64,000 bases of DNA from Novosphingobium profundi (lineage in GTDB: Bacteria; Pseudomonadota; Alphaproteobacteria; Sphingomonadales; Sphingomonadaceae), in the NCBI RefSeq assembly GCF_018491765.1, contig NZ_JABWCU010000016.1, positions 107,990 through 171,989 on the forward strand. The letters are read 5' to 3'. The notes under the pieces are model-generated. The model searched no databases, was not told the DNA's origin, and saw only the letters and a list, made by a program, of their open reading frames with translations. Position numbers and translations under genes: made by a program. Shown piece by piece: positions 25,372 to 34,118 of the stretch. The number at the start of each line of letters is the position of its first letter. Position 1 is the first letter of the stretch.

Positions 25372-26205
25372 GTGGCCAAGAAAAAGGACGAGGCCCTCCC
25401 CCCGATCATCGTCAAGAAAGTGACGGTCGTCGAAGGCGGGCACCACGGCGGCGCCTGGAAGGTCGCCTATGCCGACTTCGTGACCGCGATGATGGCCTTC
25501 TTCCTCCTGCTGTGGATCGTGGGCGCCACGACCGAGAAGCAGCGCAAGGGGATCGCCGACTACTTCAGCCCGACGCTTGTCCAGACCCGCAAGCAATCGG
25601 CGGGTTCGGCTTCGGGTCTGCTCGGCGGCTCCTCGATCACCGACGCCGACAACTACCCGCACTCGATGGGCCAGACCGGGACCAAGGCGATCACCATTCC
25701 GCGCGACAAGACCGGGGGCGCGAAGGAAGGCGCCAAGCCGATCAAGCAGAGCTCGCGCGCCAAGGAATCGCTCGAGAAAAAGCTGCAATCGAGCGCACGC
25801 CTGCGCCGCCTCGCCAAGCAGGTACGCCTCGTCGACACGACGCAGGGGGTGCGCATCGATCTCGTCGACGATGCCGACTTCGCGATGTTCCGCCTCGGAA
25901 CCACCGTGCTCACACCCGATGCCGCCGAACTGCTGCGCGCGATCGCCGAGGCGGTGGGCTCCAACCCTGACGAGCTGACCATTCGCGGCCACACCGATGC
26001 CCTGCCCTTCCTGCCGGGCACCGTGGGCAACAACTGGTCGCTTTCGGCGGGGCGTGCCGAAGCGACGCGACAGGCGCTCATCCGCGATGGCCTCGGCGAA
26101 GACCGCTTCCGCCGCATCGAAGGCGTCGCCGACAAGGAGCTCCTGATCCCGGCCGATCCCAACGATCCCCGCAACCGGCGCATCTCGATCACCTTGCTCG
26201 ACTGA
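25372..26205 (+). CDS. motB: Flagellar motor stator protein MotB
   Basis: The GTG at 25372 begins the 277-residue product; the only other in-frame start is far inside motA. It has the single helix with the proton-binding Asp (KVAYADFVTAMMAFFLLLWI) and the C-terminal OmpA/MotB peptidoglycan-binding domain (LTIRGHTDALPF, then NWSLSAGRAEATRQALI). It anchors the stator to the cell wall. This is the conventional pair; a second, wall-domain-less pair is encoded at 15107-16239. Confidence 0.95.
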   Translation: MAKKKDEALPPIIVKKVTVVEGGHHGGAWKVAYADFVTAMMAFFLLLWIVGATTEKQRKGIADYFSPTLVQTRKQSAGSASGLLGGSSITDADNYPHSMGQTGTKAITIPRDKTGGAKEGAKPIKQSSRAKESLEKKLQSSARLRRLAKQVRLVDTTQGVRIDLVDDADFAMFRLGTTVLTPDAAELLRAIAEAVGSNPDELTIRGHTDALPFLPGTVGNNWSLSAGRAEATRQALIRDGLGEDRFRRIEGVADKELLIPADPNDPRNRRISITLLD

Positions 26206-26286
26206 GGCGATGCGCCGGGCGAGACAGTAGCCAACTCCGGGCAAGCGTGGCACTCTGGCGCGAGACAAGCCCCGGAAGGATCTGAA

Positions 26287-26919
26287 ATGCGCCGAATTCC
26301 ACTCGTCCTGACCGCCTGCGCCGCCCTGATGGGAGTGGCGAGCACGACCGCCTCCTGGGGCACCGCCCCGAGCGCATCCGCACCACTCGCGGGCGACTGG
26401 GCGCTCGAGAAGCCCGCCTCGCATCTTTCTTTCGTCACCATCAAGGCCGGCCAGGTCGTCGAGGCCCATCGCTTCGACACGCTTTCCGGGACCGTCGGCG
26501 CGGACGGCAAGGCACGCTTCGCCATCGCCCTGGGCTCGGTAAAGACCGGGGTCGACATCCGCGACCAACGCATGCGCGACATCCTGTTCCAGATCTCGCA
26601 ATTCCCCGAAGCCACCGTGACCACCCAGCTCGACCCCGCCAAGCTGGCAAGTCTTGCCGTCGGGCAGCAGGTCACCCTCCCGGTTACCGCCACGCTGTCG
26701 CTGCACGGCCAGGACGCCCCGATCGAGACCGACCTTGCGGTGACCCGCATCGCCGCCGACAAGGTGCAGGTCGCGACGATCAGCCCGATCATCGTCGATG
26801 CCGGCAGCTTCGCGCTCACCGAGGGCCTCGCAAAGCTCCAGGAACTGGCTGGACTGCCCTCGATCACCGAACAAGTTCCCGTGAGCTTCAGCCTGGTCTT
26901 CGACAAGACGGCGAAGTGA
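26287..26919 (+). CDS. YceI-family periplasmic protein
   Basis: The 210-residue product has a signal peptide (RIPLVLTACAALMGVASTT) and a YceI-like barrel: GDWALEKPASHLSFVTIKAG, then GSVKTGVDIRDQRMRDILFQ, a motif shared by this subgroup. A Cys at residue 11 sits in LTAC but is early for a lipobox. AAGGA stands upstream of the ATG. It lies between motB and two small zinc-ribbon genes; no flagellar role is known for the family. Its neighbour at 6986 is a more typical YceI. Confidence 0.8.
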   Translation: MRRIPLVLTACAALMGVASTTASWGTAPSASAPLAGDWALEKPASHLSFVTIKAGQVVEAHRFDTLSGTVGADGKARFAIALGSVKTGVDIRDQRMRDILFQISQFPEATVTTQLDPAKLASLAVGQQVTLPVTATLSLHGQDAPIETDLAVTRIAADKVQVATISPIIVDAGSFALTEGLAKLQELAGLPSITEQVPVSFSLVFDKTAK

Positions 26920-27078
26920 CGCGCCTCGAGGCGCGACACGTTACTTGACCAAGGCCGTCACTCAAAATCGTTTAAATGACGAAATTCAAGAAAATTGTCC
27001 TATCTTCCTGATTAACCACGCGATAATACGCAGACCTCGTGGCGGCTCACACACGGTAGTCAGGAAGTAGGCCTTAGT

Positions 27079-27237
27079 ATGGTTCAGTATTTTCTTTGCC
27101 GGTTCGGACGGCACGACCCGGACCGAAATCAGACCAAGTGGAACGGTTGGCATTTCGTGAGCCATTGCAAGTGTTGTGGTACGCCCCTTCGTCGCCTTCG
27201 CAAAAAGGTTTGGCGCAAGACTGTTGAGCGTCTCTGA
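27079..27237 (+). CDS. Small zinc-ribbon-like protein, copy 1
   Basis: This 52-residue ORF is too short for usual gene calling. It starts MVQYFLCRFGRHDP and has a Cys-x2-type knuckle (HFVSHCKCCGTPLRRLRKK) with an additional N-terminal Cys7, a layout fit to bind one metal ion. It is strongly similar to the gene at 27612: C-R, RH, P, W-x-G-x-HFVS-x-C-x2-CGTP-x-RRLR-x-KVW are shared in order. Conservation of spacing in two diverged copies argues that both encode protein. Very basic C-terminus suggests nucleic acid binding. I know no named function. Confidence 0.6.
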   Translation: MVQYFLCRFGRHDPDRNQTKWNGWHFVSHCKCCGTPLRRLRKKVWRKTVERL

Positions 27238-27611
27238 TTGCGACCGTCGGGGCGTGGGGCAAAGGAGGTCACGCCTCCGCCTCTCTGTCTCCGTCCGCGC
27301 AAGCACACCACCGCCCCGCAATCGCCAGACCCGCAACTGCGCCACTCGGGCCGAAGCGCCACCAGCGCACATTTTTATTGATTTATATCAAAATATTACG
27401 AGCAAAATAGGCCAAGCGCCTCGCCCTCCCGGTAAAGCCTAGAAGCTAATTTTCGGGAATCGCCATAACACAATCGTTTGGCTCGATTGCTGCAATCGTT
27501 TCGGACCAGAATCCCGCTTTTTCGTGCTTTTTGACCCTGCTACGCGTCGAATCGAGCCGACGGGGATCGGCGAATTGGTCGGAACATTTGATCGTGCGAG
27601 TCTTCACCATC
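27238..27611. other. Intergenic stretch with an FNR-type box, AT-rich core
   Basis: No gene seen. Bases 27262-27277 hold a small GGAGG/CCTCC hairpin; 27370-27420 is sharply AT-rich and contains a perfect FNR/FixK-like palindrome; 27470-27505 contains two direct copies of CAATCGTTT. The stretch probably holds the promoter of zinc-ribbon copy 2. Confidence 0.5.
27378..27391. promoter_or_regulatory. FNR/FixK-type box
   Basis: TTGATTTATATCAA is a perfect match to the TTGAT-N4-ATCAA consensus of the CRP/FNR family of oxygen- or NO-responsive regulators. It lies 221 bases before zinc-ribbon copy 2 and 141 bases after copy 1. The match is exact; function is inferred. Confidence 0.6.
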
Positions 27612-27953
27612 ATGCGGTGCCGTCTGAACAGACACGCGCCCATTCAACGTCGTGCGGCATGGGATGGAAGCCATTTCGTGAGTCGCTGCCAGATGTGCGG
27701 CACGCCCATTCGCCGCTTGCGCCACAAGGTCTGGCTCGAGGACTGGCTGCCGGAAATGCGGGCCCAGTTCCAGCGCCTTCAACGCAAGCCGAATGGGCCC
27801 GGCGGTCTGGGGAAGACACCGCCGAGCCCAACTGGAGGCCTACTTGGTCAGGGCAGGCCATACATTACTTGCGACCACTTTAGCGCAGCAGCGAGAGCAC
27901 GTTCTGCTGGCTCTGGTTTGCCTGTGCGATCATTGCCGTCGAGGCCTGGCTGA
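27612..27953 (+). CDS. Small zinc-ribbon-like protein, copy 2, overlapping flagellin 3' end
   Basis: From the ATG at 27612, which aligns with copy 1, the ORF runs 113 residues. The first 45 (MRCRLNRHAP ... SHFVSRCQMCGTPIRRLRHK) mirror copy 1 with Cys3, CQMC and the basic tail. The remaining 65 residues (Pro/Gly/Ser-rich) have no counterpart in copy 1, and the last 74 bases lie antisense to the end of the flagellin gene. Either the tail is real or an earlier stop has been lost. Function unknown. Confidence 0.55.
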   Translation: MRCRLNRHAPIQRRAAWDGSHFVSRCQMCGTPIRRLRHKVWLEDWLPEMRAQFQRLQRKPNGPGGLGKTPPSPTGGLLGQGRPYITCDHFSAAARARSAGSGLPVRSLPSRPG

Positions 27954-28701
27954 GAATCTGCGCCTTGGCCATCTGGGTCGTCTCGCTCGAATAATCCGCA
28001 TCCTCGATCCGCGATCGCGCGTCCGACAGGTTCGTCACGTTGTTGGTGAGGTTGTTGATCGCCGATTCGAGGCGGTTCTGCCCGGCGCCAAGCGAAGCGC
28101 GCGTCGCGTTGACGTCGGCCAGCGCGGCATCGACATTGTCGATGGTGGTCGAAGCCGAGGCCGCGTCACTGACGTCGAGCGCGGTGGCATCGAGGTTGGT
28201 CCCGTCGATCGTGGTCGAGGTCAGCGTGATCGTCTCGCCCGAATTCGCGCCGGTCTGGATGTCGAACGTCACGTCCGAACCCGAAGTCGAAAACAGCGCG
28301 TTGCCGTTGAACTTGGTGTCCGAAAGCACGTCGGAGATCTGCTCGGTCAGCGCGGTCACTTCCGACTGCATCGCCTCGCGGTCCGAATCCTGGTAAGTCG
28401 CCGAGGCCGACTGGATCGCCAGTTCGCGCACGCGCTGGAGCATGTTGGAGACTTCCGAGAGGCCGCCTTCGGCCGTCTGCGCCAGGCTGATACCGTCGTT
28501 GGCGTTGCGGATGCCCTGGCTCATGCCCTTGATCTGCGCGGTCATCGAGGTGGCGATGGCGAGGCCGGCGGCATCGTCCTTGGCCGAGTTGATGCGCTTG
28601 CCGGTCGACAGGCGCTCCATCGCGGTGCCCAGCATCTTGTTCGCGGAGTTCGAGGCGTTCGAAGCCTTGATGGCACTGATATTGGTATTGATAACTGACA
28701 T
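27880..28701 (-). CDS. fliC: Flagellin FliC
   Basis: The 273-residue product starts MSVINTNISAIKASNASNSA and carries the flagellin D0/D1 signature (AMERLSTGKRINSAKDDAAGLAI), with a C-terminal SRIEDADYSSETTQMAKAQI and the terminal LLR. The central variable region is only about 60 residues, so the outer filament domains are minimal, as in many alphaproteobacteria. It is the only flagellin gene in the window. FliS (44293) is its expected chaperone. It is preceded by a sigma-28-like element and stands alone on the minus strand. Confidence 0.97.
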   Translation of the reverse strand: MSVINTNISAIKASNASNSANKMLGTAMERLSTGKRINSAKDDAAGLAIATSMTAQIKGMSQGIRNANDGISLAQTAEGGLSEVSNMLQRVRELAIQSASATYQDSDREAMQSEVTALTEQISDVLSDTKFNGNALFSTSGSDVTFDIQTGANSGETITLTSTTIDGTNLDATALDVSDAASASTTIDNVDAALADVNATRASLGAGQNRLESAINNLTNNVTNLSDARSRIEDADYSSETTQMAKAQILSQASTAMIAQANQSQQNVLSLLR

Positions 28702-28773
28702 TGAATAGCTCCCGTTGGCTGTCCCGAAGCCCGAACATGCCATCCGGCCCATCCGGATTGGCTGTCAGACCCT

Positions 28774-28799
28774 AGACCGGCAAGGCCCGCGTGTTTTTA
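28774..28799 (-). promoter_or_regulatory. Sigma-28-like promoter of flagellin
   Basis: On the minus strand TAAA (28799..28796), 14 bases, then GCCGGTCT (28781..28774) resembles the sigma-28 consensus TAAA-N15-GCCGATAA. Two copies of TTGGCTGTC (28715..28723 and 28758..28766) and two of CATCCGG lie between it and the ATG. Confidence 0.4.
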
Positions 28800-28970
28800 A
28801 GGGGGCTTTCCAAGAGTACGGACTCGGGGCGCCGCAAAGCGCCCCATGACTGCCGGAAGGTTTTCGCGCCTTACGGGAATCCACAAGGCCTTAAATTCTC
28901 AAAACCTTGGCCGTTCACGCGCGATACCCGACTCTCGGAAACGGGTTACTTCCACGGGGAAATCGCGAAC

Positions 28971-30344
28971 ATGTCAGGTCTCAACGCCAGCCCGCACGGC
29001 GCCGCGCAGTTCGGCCGGGCCATCACATCGCCCTCGGGAAGCGAACCGCAAACCGGAGGAAACCACGCCGCGCTGGTCGCGCGCGCGCGGACGCTGGCGG
29101 GCAGCCTGTGTGACGAAGGCGCGCTCGATCTGCGCGACATCGCCGAGAGCTCGACAATCCGCCCCGGACGCCGGCTCGTGCGCCTCGAACGGCTGGATTG
29201 CAGGCAGGCGAACGGGCTCGAACGCGATCCCCTGGGCGTGATCCTGCGCTACGCCGACCCGGTCAGCGAGACCGCGCTCGCCATGTTGCTGGCCGCCATG
29301 GCCGGTCCAGGTGAACCGATCGCGGCCGACCCGGTCAGCCTCTCGGTGCTCGCGCTCGCCGAACGCCTCGCGGCGAGCGACATTCCCGTCCTGATCAATG
29401 GTCCGACCGGAACCGGCAAGGAAGTGCTGAGCCGCTTCATCCACGCCCGCAGCCCCCGGTGCAAGGGGCCCTTCATCGCGGTCAACTGCGCCGCGATGCC
29501 CGAGACCATGCTCGAGGCGATGCTCTTCGGCCACCGCAAGGGTGCCTTCACCGGAGCGACCGAGGCCAGCGAAGGCTTCATGCGCGCGGCCGACGGTGGC
29601 ACGCTGCTTCTCGACGAGATCGCCGAACTGCCGCTCTCGCTTCAGGCCAAGCTGCTGCGCGCGCTGCAGGAGCAGGAAGTCGTGCCGATCGGCTCGACCC
29701 AGCCGATCCCGGTCAACCTCAGGGTCATCGCCTGCGCCAACCGCGACTTGCCGACCGAAGTGGCCGAGGGGCGCTTCCGCGCCGACTTGTTCTACCGCCT
29801 CAACGTCTTCCCGCTCACTCTCCCCGCGCTCAAGGCGCGCGGCGAAGACATCGCCCCGCTCGCCTACGCCATGGCGATGCGCCATTGCGCCCCCCAGGGC
29901 CCGGTGCCCTGTTTCAGCGAGAGCGCGCTGGCCATGCTCAAGTTGCACGCCTGGCCGGGCAATGTGCGCGAACTCGAGAACGTGATCCGACGTGCGCTCC
30001 TGCTCGCGCACACCGACAGGACGATCACCCCCGCGCACATCGTCTTCGACAGCCCTGCCCGGCTCCTTTGCGCCAGCCCTCTCGAGACAGCCTCCGGCGC
30101 TGCGGCAATGGGCGAAGCCGACGCAGATGCGGACCACGCCCGCCGCCTCTCCAGTGTCGTCCAGAAATCCGAGGCCCGCGCCATCGTCGAGACGCTCGAG
30201 AGCTGCGGTGGCAACCGCCAAATGGCCGCGCGCGAGCTCGGCATCTCCGAAAGGACCTTGCGCTATCGCCTCGCGGCCTTGCGCGACGCAGGGATCCACG
30301 TTGGACGTACCACCTCCGCGCGTCTCGCCGGAGGTCGCAGATGA
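28971..30344 (+). CDS. FlbD-like sigma-54-dependent activator without receiver domain
   Basis: The ATG at 28971 gives 457 residues. Residues about 1-120 match no receiver domain. The AAA+ domain follows with Walker A (GPTGTGKEVLSRF), the sigma-54 contact loop GAFTGAT, and Walker B (GGTLLLDEIAELPL). A Fis-type helix-turn-helix ends the protein (NRQMAARELGISERTLRYRL). It should activate sigma-54 promoters such as those at 13695, 16430 and 35870. Its stop overlaps the fliE ATG by 4 bases. It resembles FlbD/FleQ regulators but cannot be phosphorylated in the usual way. Confidence 0.88.
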   Translation: MSGLNASPHGAAQFGRAITSPSGSEPQTGGNHAALVARARTLAGSLCDEGALDLRDIAESSTIRPGRRLVRLERLDCRQANGLERDPLGVILRYADPVSETALAMLLAAMAGPGEPIAADPVSLSVLALAERLAASDIPVLINGPTGTGKEVLSRFIHARSPRCKGPFIAVNCAAMPETMLEAMLFGHRKGAFTGATEASEGFMRAADGGTLLLDEIAELPLSLQAKLLRALQEQEVVPIGSTQPIPVNLRVIACANRDLPTEVAEGRFRADLFYRLNVFPLTLPALKARGEDIAPLAYAMAMRHCAPQGPVPCFSESALAMLKLHAWPGNVRELENVIRRALLLAHTDRTITPAHIVFDSPARLLCASPLETASGAAAMGEADADADHARRLSSVVQKSEARAIVETLESCGGNRQMAARELGISERTLRYRLAALRDAGIHVGRTTSARLAGGRR

Positions 30345-30733
30345 GCACGGTTCCGGCGGTCCTGGCGCGCGATGGCGGGATCCAGCAGATCCTCGACATG
30401 CGCCAGCAGATCATCGCGCGCAGCGAGATCCTGCGCCAGATTCATGCCCCCGACACGAGCGCGGCGGCAGGCGCCGCGCTTGCCGGTTCGCCGGTCGGCA
30501 ACGGTTCCCCCGCCCCGGCCTTCGCCGAGACGCTGCGCAGCGCGCTCGATGGTGTGAACGCGGTGCAGGCGCGCGCCGAAACGCTCAGCAGCGCCTACCA
30601 GACCGGCGAGGTCACCGACGTCGCCAAGGTCATGCTTGCCCGCCAGGAAGCCGGGGTCGCGTTCGAGGCGACGATGCAGGTGCGCAACAAACTGCTGAGC
30701 GCCTACCAGGACATCATGCGGATGGGGGTCTGA
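30341..30733 (+). CDS. fliE: Flagellar MS-ring/rod adaptor FliE
   Basis: The 130-residue product contains the FliE core: FAETLRSALDGVNAVQARAE, then EVTDVAKVMLARQEAGVAFE and the C-terminal VRNKLLSAYQDIMRMGV. FliE is an early export substrate linking the MS ring and rod. The ATG overlaps the activator stop; an N-terminal extension of about 45 residues compared with E. coli FliE is Ala/Pro-rich. Confidence 0.94.
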   Translation: MSTVPAVLARDGGIQQILDMRQQIIARSEILRQIHAPDTSAAAGAALAGSPVGNGSPAPAFAETLRSALDGVNAVQARAETLSSAYQTGEVTDVAKVMLARQEAGVAFEATMQVRNKLLSAYQDIMRMGV

Positions 30734-30739
30734 TAGCGC

Positions 30740-32476
30740 ATGCCCGATCTCGTCCCCGCGAACTCTGCCAATGGCGGCCTTCCCGCGCCGCGCTCGCTGC
30801 TGGCCCCGTTCACCGATCCAGCGGGTGGCCCGGTGCTTACCCGCCTTGGCGCCTTCACCGCCCAACCTGCGGTGCGCAAGGTCCTCCCCGTCTTCGTCGG
30901 CCTCGCCGCCGTCGGCGCGGCGCTGCTCACCTGGAGCGCGATGGCCCCCGACCCGCAGCGCATTCTTTACAGCCAGCTCGACGACGGCGAGCGTGCCAGC
31001 GTCGCCGCCGCGCTTGATCAGGCCGCCATCCGCTATCGCATCGACAACGCCACCGGCGCGCTCACCGTGTCCGAGGGCGACTTCTATCGTGCCCGCATGC
31101 TCGTCGCCTCCGACGGCGCGCTCGCCACCCCCGAGAGCGGCACGCAAATGCTCGACAGCCTGCCGATGGGCGCCAGCCGCACGCTTGAAGGCGAACGCCT
31201 GCGCGCCGCGCGCGAGGCCGACCTGCAGATGACCATTCGCGAGATCGACGGGGTCGAGAGCGTGCGCGTGCACCTCGCCTCGGGCGAGAAATCGGTCTTC
31301 GTGCGCGACAACGTGCCCCCCAGCGCCTCGGTCATGGTGCGGCTCGCCAAAGGGCGCAGCCTCACTGACAGTCAGGTCACCGCGATCGTCAACCTCGTCG
31401 CCGCCTCGGTCCCCGGCCTCGCGCCCGATGCGGTGCGCGTCGTCGACCAGCACGGGCGGCTGCTCTCCGCGCTCGGCGCCGGGGCCGACGGCGACCGGCT
31501 CGATCTCCAGGCGCGCATGGAAGCCAAGCTGCGCGAGCAGGTCTCGCAACTGCTGAGCCCGATCCTGGGCGAGGACAATTTCTCGTCCGAAATCCAGGTC
31601 GACCTCGACATGGACGACGTCACCTCGGCACGCGAGAGCTACGACAAGGATGGCGTCGTACGCAGCGAGAGCCAGCAGCAGTCGCAGACCACCGGCACGG
31701 GCGCCGCCGCCGGTGTTCCCGGCGTGCTCGCCAACACCCCGCCCCCGCAGACGCAGGCGCAGCCCGGCCCGCCACAGGGAACGCAAGCTCCCGCTCCCGG
31801 TGCGCAGGCCCCGACCAACGGCGAGAGTTCCTCCAGCCGCACGTACGAACTGGGCCGCGAGGTTTCGGTCTCGAACAGCGGGCCGGGCCGCGTCAAGCGG
31901 CTCTCGGTCGCGGTCGCGATCAGCGCCGAGGCGATGAAAGGGGCGAGCGCCCAGCAGATCGCCGACCTCCAGGCGCTGGTGAGCGCCGCCGTGGGTGCCG
32001 ATCCGCAGCGCGGCGATGTCGTCAAGTTGATTTCGCGCAGCTTCGAGCCTTCGACCGAGACGCCGCTGCCCTTTTACGAGGCGAGCTGGTTCGCGATGGT
32101 CGTGCGCAACGTGGCCGCCGTGCTCGCGGTGCTGCTCGTCCTGCTCCTGGGCGTACGCCCGATGGTGCGTGCGGTGCGCGGGGATGCGCGCAAGCCTGCA
32201 AAGGGGAAGAAAGGCAAGAAGGCCAAGGGCGCAAGCGAGGACGAGGAAGAGAGCGAGACCGACATACGCGCTCCCGACGGCCAGCCGCTTCCCGTCGAGC
32301 GCCCCGCGATCCCGGGAGGTTCCGAAGAGGACGAACACATTCCCCGCGCCGAGCTGCTGAGCCGCCAGATCGCGCTCGCACGCGGGCTCGTCGCCGAGAA
32401 TCCTGAAAACGCGGTTCACGCGCTTCGCCAGATGCTCAACCAGGGGCCCGCGGGCGACGAGGCGAAAGCGGCCTGA
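30740..32476 (+). CDS. fliF: Flagellar MS-ring protein FliF
   Basis: The 578-residue product has two membrane helices (VLPVFVGLAAVGAALLTW and VVRNVAAVLAVLLVLLLG) flanking a large periplasmic region with the ring-building motifs LDDGERASVAAALDQA and TIREIDGVESVRVHLA. A Pro/Gln-rich linker sits near residues 315-365. The cytoplasmic tail binds FliG. FliF forms the MS ring around which the motor and export gate assemble. The stop overlaps the fliG ATG by one base. Confidence 0.96.
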   Translation: MPDLVPANSANGGLPAPRSLLAPFTDPAGGPVLTRLGAFTAQPAVRKVLPVFVGLAAVGAALLTWSAMAPDPQRILYSQLDDGERASVAAALDQAAIRYRIDNATGALTVSEGDFYRARMLVASDGALATPESGTQMLDSLPMGASRTLEGERLRAAREADLQMTIREIDGVESVRVHLASGEKSVFVRDNVPPSASVMVRLAKGRSLTDSQVTAIVNLVAASVPGLAPDAVRVVDQHGRLLSALGAGADGDRLDLQARMEAKLREQVSQLLSPILGEDNFSSEIQVDLDMDDVTSARESYDKDGVVRSESQQQSQTTGTGAAAGVPGVLANTPPPQTQAQPGPPQGTQAPAPGAQAPTNGESSSSRTYELGREVSVSNSGPGRVKRLSVAVAISAEAMKGASAQQIADLQALVSAAVGADPQRGDVVKLISRSFEPSTETPLPFYEASWFAMVVRNVAAVLAVLLVLLLGVRPMVRAVRGDARKPAKGKKGKKAKGASEDEEESETDIRAPDGQPLPVERPAIPGGSEEDEHIPRAELLSRQIALARGLVAENPENAVHALRQMLNQGPAGDEAKAA

Positions 32477-33486
32477 TGAGCGAGATGCCCCCCTTCGAGG
32501 CGGCCGACAACGCCGCCGTGATGATGATGCTGCTCGACGAGGAGCAGACAAGTCGCATTCTGTGCGAACTCGAACCCGACGAATTGCGCCGGCTCGGCGA
32601 AAAGATGTGCAAGCTGGGCGAAATCAGCCCCGAGGTGATCACCGAGGCGCTCACCGGCTTCCTCGAGAAGACCGAGGAGCTCGGCCTGCCCTCGCACGAC
32701 CGGATCGGCCAGGTGCGCTCGATGATGCACCGCGCGCTGGGCGAGGTGAAGACCGAGAACCTGATGCAGCGCATCGTTCCGCCCGATGCGCCCAAGGCCT
32801 CGATGGTCGAGCTCGCGCGGTGGCTCAACCCGCCTGCGCTGATCCCGCTGATCAAGGACGAGCATCCCCAGGCGATCGCCGTCCTCCTGGTCCAGCTCGA
32901 CCCGCTCGTCGCGGCCGAAGTGCTGCATGGCCTTCCGCCCGAGCAGCATTCCGAGATCATCCACCGCGTCGCCACGATCGGCCCGGTTTCGCCCCAGGCG
33001 ATCGCCATGCTCGAGGAACTGCTCGGCCGGCGCATCACCCAGTGCCACGGCAGCCGCCCCTTGCAGATGGGTGGCATGAAGGAAGCTGCCGAGATCATCA
33101 ATGGCGTGGGCAAAGTGATCGAAAAGCGGGTGATGGGCGAGATCACCAAGAAGGACAAGATCCTCGCCAAGCGCCTGGAGGAGGAGATGTTCAAGTTCGA
33201 ACACCTCTTCGTGCTCGAGCCGCAGCAGATGGGCGTGCTGCTGCGCGACGTGGGCAACGACACCCTGATCGATTCGCTCAAGGGCATCTCGGAGGAAGAG
33301 CGCGAATTCTTCTTCCGCGCGATGTCGAGCCGCGCCGCCGACGGCGTGAAGGACGAGATCGCCGCGCGCGGGCGCACCAAGCTTTCCGACGTCGTCGCCG
33401 CGCAGAAGGAAGTCGTCACGATCGCGCGCAAGCTCGTCGCCGACGGATCGCTGATCATGGGATCGGGAGATGGAGAATATGTCTGA
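32476..33486 (+). CDS. fliG: Flagellar motor switch protein FliG
   Basis: The 336-residue product has the middle-domain EHPQ motif (LIKDEHPQAIAVLLVQL) and the C-terminal torque helix region (LLRDVGNDTLIDSLKGISEE) with its charged residues. FliG couples stator to rotor. Length is normal. It shares one base with fliF and overlaps fliH. Confidence 0.97.
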   Translation: MSEMPPFEAADNAAVMMMLLDEEQTSRILCELEPDELRRLGEKMCKLGEISPEVITEALTGFLEKTEELGLPSHDRIGQVRSMMHRALGEVKTENLMQRIVPPDAPKASMVELARWLNPPALIPLIKDEHPQAIAVLLVQLDPLVAAEVLHGLPPEQHSEIIHRVATIGPVSPQAIAMLEELLGRRITQCHGSRPLQMGGMKEAAEIINGVGKVIEKRVMGEITKKDKILAKRLEEEMFKFEHLFVLEPQQMGVLLRDVGNDTLIDSLKGISEEEREFFFRAMSSRAADGVKDEIAARGRTKLSDVVAAQKEVVTIARKLVADGSLIMGSGDGEYV

Positions 33487-34111
33487 CCTCGGCTTTGCCT
33501 TTCCGGGCCCCGGCTTCAAGCTGATCGCCCCTTTCGCCGAGCGACGCGGCTTCACGCCCGACCGCCGCTTCGGCGAGGAGCGCCGGGCGAACCCGCCCGT
33601 GTCCGCGCCGCCGCCCGAACCCGAGGCGCAGGGGGAGACCGTCGATCCGCTCGGCGAAGCCTTCTCCCAGGGTTTTGCCGAGGGCTTCGAGCAAGCCCGC
33701 CAGGCGGCCGCCGCGCGCGCCGAGGCGGACGACGCCGCGCGCGCCGCGCTCGGCCTTTCGCTCGAGCGGATCGACGGCGAACTCGCGGAGCAGCTGCGCC
33801 TGCGCCTGCGCGAAACCGTGGCGGCTCTGTGCGAAAGCGCGCTCGCCCCGCTCGCGATCGACGCAGGGGCGCTCGAACGCCGCATTGCCAAGGCTGTCGC
33901 CATGCTCGCACGCAGCGAGGACGAACGCGTCCTGCGCCTCCACCCCGAGGACATCGCGTTGATCTCACCCGAACTTGCTCGCCAATGGGAGCTGCACCCC
34001 GATCCCACCCTCCCCCGAGGGACGATCCGCGTCGAGACCGCCAGCGGCGGGGTCGAGGACGGCCCGGACGCCTGGCGCCAGGCCATCGCCGAGGCGCTTC
34101 ACGACTGCTGA
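33479..34111 (+). CDS. fliH: Flagellar export ATPase regulator FliH
   Basis: I choose the ATG at 33479 because GGGAGA ends 8 bases upstream; the ATG at 33470 abuts that site. The 210-residue product is acidic at its N-terminus, then helical with repeated AEGFEQARQAAAARAE, and ends with a FliH/HrpE-type domain (RVLRLHPEDIALISPELARQ). It regulates FliI and brings it to the export gate. Sequence conservation is low; position between fliG and fliI supports it. Confidence 0.87.
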   Translation: MSDLGFAFPGPGFKLIAPFAERRGFTPDRRFGEERRANPPVSAPPPEPEAQGETVDPLGEAFSQGFAEGFEQARQAAAARAEADDAARAALGLSLERIDGELAEQLRLRLRETVAALCESALAPLAIDAGALERRIAKAVAMLARSEDERVLRLHPEDIALISPELARQWELHPDPTLPRGTIRVETASGGVEDGPDAWRQAIAEALHDC

Positions 34112-34118
34112 GGTTCCC

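Noticed and set aside
26244..26259. TGGCAC sequence upstream of the YceI gene as a sigma-54 site
   Set aside because: The -24 half matches but the -12 half has no TTGC at the right distance.
26986..27372. 128-codon minus-strand ORF opposite zinc-ribbon copy 1
   Set aside because: No recognisable motif; the plus-strand reading is supported by a diverged paralogue.
28782..28800. Sigma-54 promoter before flagellin
   Set aside because: CACG and TTGC are present on the minus strand but with wrong spacing and no GG at -24; a sigma-28-like element fits better.
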